64,000 bases of DNA, taken from assembly GCA_031180665.1 (NCBI GenBank), contig JAPSLP010000002.1, positions 124,001 to 188,000 of the forward strand. The letters run 5' to 3'. This document shows, piece by piece, positions 58,826 to 64,000 of the stretch. The DNA comes from Cupriavidus sp. Lineage in GTDB: Bacteria; Pseudomonadota; Gammaproteobacteria; Burkholderiales; Burkholderiaceae. The position numbers and the translations under genes were made by a program. Position 1 is the stretch's first letter. Every line of letters begins with the position of its first letter. The notes beneath the pieces were generated by a model. It worked only from the letters and a program-made list of their open reading frames with translations. It was not told the DNA's origin and searched no databases.

Positions 58826-60454
58826 TCAGACCGGTCCCGTGCGTACCGGCTGCGAAGCCGGCAACGGCGCCCAGCTCGACGCATCGACCGCCGGGTCGGT
58901 CGCCATGGCCGGTGCCTTGGCGGCAGCCCCATTGGTTGCCGCACGGGTCTGCGGCTGCGGCTGCGAGCTCGACGTCAACAGCGCGCCGATCCAGTTCGAC
59001 ACGGTCCGCAGCGTCGCATCGGCCTGCTGGCGCGCCGCGTTTGCATTGCCGCCGAGCCTGGCCGGACGGCCCGCCTTCGGGCCGCTGCCGTCATCGGCCC
59101 GGCTCGGGATCGTGCTGGTGGGCCCGGCATCGGCCGTGACGCTGCCGCGGGCATCGCCGCCCGACGTCGGGCTGGCGGGCGAAGCCGTTGCACCTGTTGC
59201 GGGCGTCAGGCCGAGGTGCGCCAGCACCTTGCTGACGTAGCCCTGCGTTTCCGCAAAGGGCGGAATGCGCCGGCCATACTTCTCGACCGCGCCCTCGCCG
59301 GCGTTGTAGGCCGCCAGCGCGAGCGTCAGGTCCTCGTCGAAGCGGTTCAGCAGCCAGCGCAGATACTGCGTACCGGCGCTCAGATTGCTGCGCGGATCGC
59401 GCAGATCCACCGCGCCGAAGCGTCGCCCCGTCGCGGGCATCACCTGCATCAGGCCGAGCGCGCCTTTCGGCGAGCGGGCGTGCGGCTGGAAATTGGATTC
59501 GACCTTGATCACGGCCCGGATCAGATGCGGGGCGACATCGTGCCGACGCGCGACTTCGTCGATCAGATCGTCGTAGGCCGATGCCAGGCGCGCATTCGGC
59601 GGCGCCAGGGCCAGTTGCGCGTGACGCGGCCGCGTCGCCGCGCGCGCGCCGGATGGGACCTCGTCGGCCAAGCCACCATCACGCACCGGATCGGGCTGGA
59701 AGGCGACGGTGCGTGAGCGTGGTGCGGCGGGCCACGGCGGTCGCGCATTGGCGAAGGCCACCGCGGGTTCGACGGTCGGCGCGATGGCATCGAGACCCAG
59801 CACGCGTGCGTTGTCCTGGCCCATCGCGCGGGCCGCATGCCGCGCCAGCGTGCTGAGCGCCAACTGGCCGACATCGACGCGACCCCCACCGGCGCCATGC
59901 CCAGCGCGAGGCTGCCGGATCGCAGGCGCGATCGCAGGCGCGGGATCGGTCCGGTCGGTGCGGGCGGGCTGGCCGTCCTGCGGCGCAGCGAGTTCGCTGC
60001 CGACTGGAGTCGGCGGCATCGTGTGCGACCCGGGCGCCGAAGCGGCCGGCTCGGCAGGCACTTGCGGGATTGCGGTGGACGACATGGACGCGGTGGACGC
60101 CTTGGACGAGATGCCCCGCTCGCTATCCACGATGGCCCTGGCCTCCCGCTCCGCAGCGCTCAGCACGCCCCAGACATTGCCAACTGCGCCGGTCGGCCCG
60201 CCATTGCCCTGGCCATCTCCCTTTCCCGTCGCGCGTGGCAAGCCCATATCATCGGCCGAACGCTGCGCGAGCAACATCACCGCCTGCTCGCGCACCGCCT
60301 GGACTTCGTTTTCCCCGGCCGCTGCGGTCTGCGCCCGCGGCTCTGCCGGGGTCGCGGTCCATGTCGCCGGCGGTGGGGGGTCGTCGGCGTGGGCGACGCC
60401 TGCCGCCAGGCCGCCAACCAGGGCGATCACCGGGACCGCCGTTATCGTCCTCAT
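58826..60454 (-). CDS. Lytic transglycosylase of the T3SS cluster, long low-complexity extensions
   Basis: 542 residues. Signal peptide (ITAVPVIALVGGLAAGVAHA), about 265 residues of Ala/Pro/Thr/Gly-rich sequence, then an SLT domain at about 290-412: catalytic Glu319 in AVIKVESNFQPHARSPKGAL, GLMQVMPATG, AAYNAGEGAVEKYG and PPFAETQGYVSKVL, followed by a further 130-residue Pro/Ser/Ala tail. T3SS transglycosylases (IagB, EtgA) open peptidoglycan for the needle complex but have only about 150-200 residues. Start ATG 60454; 43 bp after the sctU stop. Confidence 0.87.
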   Translation of the reverse strand: MRTITAVPVIALVGGLAAGVAHADDPPPPATWTATPAEPRAQTAAAGENEVQAVREQAVMLLAQRSADDMGLPRATGKGDGQGNGGPTGAVGNVWGVLSAAEREARAIVDSERGISSKASTASMSSTAIPQVPAEPAASAPGSHTMPPTPVGSELAAPQDGQPARTDRTDPAPAIAPAIRQPRAGHGAGGGRVDVGQLALSTLARHAARAMGQDNARVLGLDAIAPTVEPAVAFANARPPWPAAPRSRTVAFQPDPVRDGGLADEVPSGARAATRPRHAQLALAPPNARLASAYDDLIDEVARRHDVAPHLIRAVIKVESNFQPHARSPKGALGLMQVMPATGRRFGAVDLRDPRSNLSAGTQYLRWLLNRFDEDLTLALAAYNAGEGAVEKYGRRIPPFAETQGYVSKVLAHLGLTPATGATASPASPTSGGDARGSVTADAGPTSTIPSRADDGSGPKAGRPARLGGNANAARQQADATLRTVSNWIGALLTSSSQPQPQTRAATNGAAAKAPAMATDPAVDASSWAPLPASQPVRTGPV

Positions 60455-60497
60455 CACGAAACGCTCTCCAATTGAGGGAACCGTCCCTGGTACCGGC

Positions 60498-61835
60498 CTA
60501 GCCATCGGCCGGGCGGCGGGGATCGGATCGTGGATCGGGGCGGCAATCGCCGCGTGGATCGACGCCGCCGCCGGTGCCCGGCTTCGGGCTGGCGGCGTCG
60601 GTGTCGGTGTCGGTGTTGATATCGCGGTCGGTATCGCTGTCGGTGTCGCAGTCGATCTCGCTGTCGGACTCGCTGTCGGACTCGCACTCGATCTCGCTTT
60701 CTGTGCCAGCGTCGATGTCGCCGTCGCTCTCGGTATCCTTGGCGTCCGGATCGTCGTCCGCGTCCTCGTCGAGGTCATCGTCCTCGACGCCCTCCTCCGC
60801 CTGCCTCATCTCGCTGACCAGACTCAGGATCTCGGCCACCGGCTCGAACAGCTCGGCGGGGATGTAGTCCCCTACCTCGGTGCGCGCATACAGCCGCCGC
60901 GCGACATGGACCTCCTCGACCATCGGCACCCCCGCCTCCTCGGCGATCGCGATCATCTGCTGTGCACGGGCATCGAGGCCCTTCTCGATGACCTGGGGCA
61001 GAGGCGTCTCGCCGGCGACGAAATACAGGCAGACCGCGACATGGGTGGGATTGCGCACCACCGCGGTCGATCGCTTGACGTTCGCCGCCATGCTGCCGCT
61101 CTGGATATCGCGATGGATCTCCTTGCGCTTGTGCTTGATATGCGGGTCGCCCTCGGTGTTCTTGAACTCCTTCTGGATCTCGTCGCGGCTCATCATCAAC
61201 TGCTTGGTCAGGCTGCGCTTCTGGAACGCCAGATCCGCGATGGCGAACACCACGTAGAACAGCACCAGGATTCCCCACAGCCAGCCGATCAGCACACCGG
61301 TGACCCGCAACCCGCATTCGGTGCCGCACAGCGGCAGGAACTGGAAGGAGTAGAGGTAGCGCTTGATCAGCAGATAGAAGGCAATGCTCAGGATCGATAC
61401 CTTGAGCAGCGACTTGCCGAACTCGAAGAGCGAGCGCAGCGAGAACAGCTGCTTCGCGTTGGTCAGCGGACTGATGCGCTCGCCTTTTGGCTTGATGAAC
61501 TTGGGCGCGAACAGCGGCCCGATCTGCGCCATCACCACGCCGACGGTCGCCAGAACGAGCACGATGCCAACCGGCGCCAGCAGATGCAGCATCAGCGCGC
61601 CGGTCACCGTCATCACGCGCCACATCGCCACCCGCAGCGGCTCACCGATGCTGGCAATCGCGACCTCGATGATGTTCTGGAAGGCATCGATGAATTCCTC
61701 GCCCCGTACCCAGAAGTAGCCGAGCAGCACGGCCAGCTGGATGCCGGTGGCAATCTCCACGCTCTTGGCGATCTGGCCTTCCTGGCGTGCGTCGCGGATC
61801 TTCTTCGGTGTCGGCTGCTCGGTCTTCTCGCTCAT
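60498..61835 (-). CDS. sctU: SctU, T3SS export switch protein with acidic C-terminal extension
   Basis: 445 residues, about 93 more than the roughly 352 of SsaU. Four membrane helices in 30-205, then the cytoplasmic domain with the self-cleaving NPTH at 262-265 (VVRNPTHVAVCLYF), intact, and the conserved end AELFEPVAEILSLV. After about residue 346 comes an unusual tail, very rich in Asp, Ser, Glu and Thr (for example SDSESDSEIDCDTD), then a Pro/Arg/Asp-rich end (RGDCRPDPRSDPRRPADG). Start ATG 61835 overlaps the sctT stop as ATGA. Confidence 0.93.
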   Translation of the reverse strand: MSEKTEQPTPKKIRDARQEGQIAKSVEIATGIQLAVLLGYFWVRGEEFIDAFQNIIEVAIASIGEPLRVAMWRVMTVTGALMLHLLAPVGIVLVLATVGVVMAQIGPLFAPKFIKPKGERISPLTNAKQLFSLRSLFEFGKSLLKVSILSIAFYLLIKRYLYSFQFLPLCGTECGLRVTGVLIGWLWGILVLFYVVFAIADLAFQKRSLTKQLMMSRDEIQKEFKNTEGDPHIKHKRKEIHRDIQSGSMAANVKRSTAVVRNPTHVAVCLYFVAGETPLPQVIEKGLDARAQQMIAIAEEAGVPMVEEVHVARRLYARTEVGDYIPAELFEPVAEILSLVSEMRQAEEGVEDDDLDEDADDDPDAKDTESDGDIDAGTESEIECESDSESDSEIDCDTDSDTDRDINTDTDTDAASPKPGTGGGVDPRGDCRPDPRSDPRRPADG

Positions 61836-62611
61836 CGCATGGTCCCGAGCAGAGTGGCCACCACGCCGCCGAACGCATCGAAGCGCTGCTGGAAGGCGCC
61901 GAGCGCGTAGCTCATGCCGATCGCCAGCACGAACAGCGCCAGCGCGCTCTTGATCGGCATCGCGACAAAGAACACGTTCAATTGCTGCGCCGAACGGTTG
62001 ACCAGGCCCAGCGCGGCATCGATCAGCACCATCACCACCAGCGCCGGCAGCGCGAAGCCGATGCACAGCTCCATCATCAGCTGCCATTGATGCGAGATAA
62101 AGCCAGGGAAGCTCGCCGAAAGATGCCAGCCGCCGAGCAGCGGCATGCTCTGATAGGAGGCATAGAGCGCCGTCAGCATCGCGTTGAAGCCGCCGCCAAC
62201 CAGAAACAGCACGGCAAGGACCTGCGTGAACAGGACGCCGAACACCGACGACTGTTCTTCCAGCATCGGGTTCAGCACCGATGCCATCGAAGTGCCTCGT
62301 ACGGTATCGATCACGGTGCTGGCCATGTCGATGGCCCAGAACGGGATGGTTGCGCAGAAGCCCATCAGCATTCCGATCGCAAACTCCTGCATCACCAGCA
62401 CGGCGAGGGACGGCAGCGACAGCTCGGCGAACTGGGCGGCGTGCGCCAGCTGCATCGGCAGCGCGGGCAGCGCCATCACCAGCACCAGCGCATTGCGGAT
62501 CAGGCCGCCGCCGAGCGCGCGTGCCGAGAACATCGGCATCAGCACCAGCATGCCGAGGGGCCGCAGCATCGTCAGTGCGAGCGTCGGAACGATATGCTGC
62601 CAGCCGTCCAC
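61832..62611 (-). CDS. sctT: SctT, T3SS export apparatus membrane protein
   Basis: 259 residues, six or so hydrophobic segments; MLRPLGMLVLMPMFSARALG, QEFAIGMLMGFCATIPFWAI and NRSAQQLNVFFVAMPIKSAL are conserved in the SctT/SpaR/FliR family. Part of the SctRST pore through the inner membrane. GTG start at 62611 follows the sctS stop directly (TAG-GTG), so translation is coupled. Confidence 0.94.
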   Translation of the reverse strand: MDGWQHIVPTLALTMLRPLGMLVLMPMFSARALGGGLIRNALVLVMALPALPMQLAHAAQFAELSLPSLAVLVMQEFAIGMLMGFCATIPFWAIDMASTVIDTVRGTSMASVLNPMLEEQSSVFGVLFTQVLAVLFLVGGGFNAMLTALYASYQSMPLLGGWHLSASFPGFISHQWQLMMELCIGFALPALVVMVLIDAALGLVNRSAQQLNVFFVAMPIKSALALFVLAIGMSYALGAFQQRFDAFGGVVATLLGTMR

Positions 62612-62881
62612 CTATTTCCCCATCACGGAAATCTGCTCGAACGCCATGTTCGTATAGCCGATCAGCGTGGCACCCATCCAGTGATAGGTCATCACCAGCG
62701 TGATGCAGACCGCGATCAGCTTCAGCAGGAACTGGATGGTCTGGTCCTGGACCTGCGTCAGCGCCTGCACCAGGCTGACCAGCACACCGACCACCGAGGC
62801 CACGACGACGACCGGCAGCGACAGGATCAGCACCAGCCACAGCAGGTTGGACGCCAGCTGCGCAATGATTTCGTTGCTCAT
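62612..62881 (-). CDS. sctS: SctS, T3SS export apparatus membrane protein
   Basis: 89 residues with two hydrophobic hairpins (LLWLVLILSLPVVVVASVVG; FLLKLIAVCITLVMTYHW) joined by SLVQALTQVQDQTIQ, the core FliQ/SctS signature. ATG 62881 overlaps the sctR stop as ATGA. Confidence 0.96.
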   Translation of the reverse strand: MSNEIIAQLASNLLWLVLILSLPVVVVASVVGVLVSLVQALTQVQDQTIQFLLKLIAVCITLVMTYHWMGATLIGYTNMAFEQISVMGK

Positions 62882-63528
62882 AGATAGGACTGGATCAACT
62901 GGCCGAGCAACTTTTCCCATCCGCCGATCAGCACGAACACCAGCAGCTTGATCGGCAGCGAGATCGTTACGGGAGACACCATCATCATCCCCATCGCCAG
63001 CAGCACGTTGGAGACGATCAGGTCGATGGCGACGAAGGGCAGGTACAGCAGCAGGCCGATCTTGAAGGCCTCGACCAGTTCGCTGACGGTGAAGGCGGGA
63101 ATCAGCACCACCAGCGAATCGTCCGGAATGCGCTGGCGATAGGGCTCGGGCCACATCTTCTCGCCGATGTCGAGGAAGAAGCGGACCTGCTGCGGGCTCG
63201 CCTTGCCCTTGATGAACTCGCGGTAAGGCTCCAGCACCCGGGTTTCGACCTGGCCGAACAGATCCGGCGCCTCCATCTTGATCGGATTGGCCTTCAGGTT
63301 GTCGCTGATCGCCATGCCCACCGGCGCCATGATGAACAGCGTCAGCACCAGCGACAGCCCGTAGATCGCCATGTTCGGCGGTATCTGCTGGATGCCCAGC
63401 GCGTTGCGCAGCGTGGACAGCACGATCGAGATCTTCAGGAAGGCGGTGCCCATCACGATGAAGAGCGGCAGCAACGACAGGGCGAACAGCAGCAGGATCA
63501 GCTGCAGAGGATGATCGGCAAGCGACAT
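62878..63528 (-). CDS. sctR: SctR, T3SS export apparatus membrane protein
   Basis: 216 residues. LSLLPLFIVMGTAFLKISIV, LRNALGIQQIPPNMAIYGLS, then the cytoplasmic/periplasmic loop and LIPAFTVSELVEAFKIGLLL, DLIVSNVLLAMGMMMVSP, all FliP/SctR signatures. ATG 63528 is chosen to match the family length; an upstream in-frame start at 63591 would add 21 residues and lie 18 bp after the sctQ stop. Confidence 0.95.
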   Translation of the reverse strand: MSLADHPLQLILLLFALSLLPLFIVMGTAFLKISIVLSTLRNALGIQQIPPNMAIYGLSLVLTLFIMAPVGMAISDNLKANPIKMEAPDLFGQVETRVLEPYREFIKGKASPQQVRFFLDIGEKMWPEPYRQRIPDDSLVVLIPAFTVSELVEAFKIGLLLYLPFVAIDLIVSNVLLAMGMMMVSPVTISLPIKLLVFVLIGGWEKLLGQLIQSYL

Positions 63529-63609
63529 GATCTGGTCCGTGAGTGAGCGATCATTCTCGGCATGCCCCGCCCACGCCGGCATCGGGCCCATGCCTGAGAT
63601 CGCCGGCTC

Positions 63610-64000
63610 TCACTCGATCCGCATCACCAGCTTGTCGCCCACGCGCAGCAGCGTGCCGCTGGCGATCGCCTGCCCCGACACCGTCAGCGTGACCCGGCCG
63701 TGGCTGGCATGGGCCAGCTCCAGCATCTGCCCCGTCTGCAGCTCACGCAGGGTATCGAGCGACAACGACAGGCGCCCCACTTCGGCCACCGCGGTCAGCA
63801 CGATGTTGTCGTCGTCGAGTTGGCTGCCGCGCAGCGTGGCCTCGGTTCCTTGTTCCATGCCGGGTTCCTCATTGCATGTGTGTTCGATATGCCAGGCGTC
63901 GTGCGCGAAGCGCGCCAGCCCCAGCGGGCGTTCGGCGACCAGCCAGGCGTGGCCGTGCTCGATCGCGGCGGGCCGCTCGAGCACGACGCCGTCGCCGGGC
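63610..64000 (-). CDS. sctQ: SctQ, T3SS cytoplasmic sorting-platform protein, 5' end outside the window
   Basis: The last about 129 residues are seen and the frame is open to the window edge. The end is a SpoA/surface-presentation domain: NIVLTAVAEVGRLSLSLDTL, TGQMLELAHASHGRVTLTVS and IASGTLLRVGDKLVMRIE. SctQ forms pods under the needle complex and docks ATPase and substrates. In SPI-2 an internal start in ssaQ makes a short C-terminal form; GTG at 63984 and ATG at 63858 could do the same here. sctR follows. Confidence 0.9.
   Translation of the reverse strand, partial: PGDGVVLERPAAIEHGHAWLVAERPLGLARFAHDAWHIEHTCNEEPGMEQGTEATLRGSQLDDDNIVLTAVAEVGRLSLSLDTLRELQTGQMLELAHASHGRVTLTVSGQAIASGTLLRVGDKLVMRIE

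Overview
The window is high-GC DNA from a beta-proteobacterium, almost certainly a Burkholderiales member of the Cupriavidus/Bordetella/Achromobacter/Ralstonia type. The clues are three solitary Bug-type (TctC-like) solute-binding proteins, a Burkholderiales-style porin, a self-sufficient CYP116B-like P450-reductase, MetR/MetE, and a GC-rich intergenic repeat built from two CCCGC(GAAA)GCGGG-type hairpins. I cannot fix the genus. No tRNA, rRNA, CRISPR array, integrase or complete insertion sequence was found.

Layout. 1-8.9 kb: a truncated response regulator, then a compact Pel-type exopolysaccharide operon (short PelB-like TPR protein, pelD, pelE, pelF, pelG; no pelA, pelB barrel or pelC in the window), divergent from a GGDEF diguanylate cyclase with an intact I-site that could feed PelD. 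8.9-12.5 kb: a three-subunit periplasmic FAD dehydrogenase (Tat small subunit, GMC flavoprotein with a Cys cluster, diheme cytochrome c). 12.6-16.3 kb: a Gly-Thr repeat lipoprotein, two SDRs and an AraC regulator. 16.4-18.2 kb: a hipBA module with a readable promoter and large operator palindromes. 18.3-29.2 kb: catabolic and transport genes (two Bug receptors, an alkylsulfatase-like MBL protein that has lost metal ligands, TetR, porin plus DUF1254/DUF1214 protein, GAF protein, gamma-glutamyltransferase-like enzyme, LysR). 29.3-35.5 kb: a signalling operon (large hybrid histidine kinase, REC-REC protein, REC plus degenerate EAL protein).

35.7-49 kb: two VOC proteins, a histone H1-like protein, a small Cys-pair protein, Lrp and ACT-like genes, an IclR-Bug pair with two identical palindromic operators, the P450-reductase fusion, metR/metE with a MetR box and a strong terminator, and a DUF1254/DUF1214 lipoprotein.

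49-64 kb: one arm of a type III secretion system of the SPI-2 (Ssa/Sse) / LEE (Esc/Esp) family. Reading on the minus strand from the window end the order is sctQ (partial), R, S, T, U, lytic transglycosylase, SsaB/SepD-like, sctC, sctD, SsaE-like, SseA-like chaperone, SseB/EspA-like filament, SscA-like chaperone, SseC-like and SseD-like translocators, SseE-like protein. This last run reproduces the Salmonella SPI-2 order ssaBCDE-sseAB-sscA-sseCDE. A NarL/SsrB-like regulator and a CesT-like chaperone flank it. The ATPase, export gate SctV, needle and inner rod are not in the window and presumably lie beyond 64000. Short overlaps or coupling (ATGA, TGATG, TAG-GTG) mark most junctions in the pel, dehydrogenase and T3SS operons and helped fix the starts.
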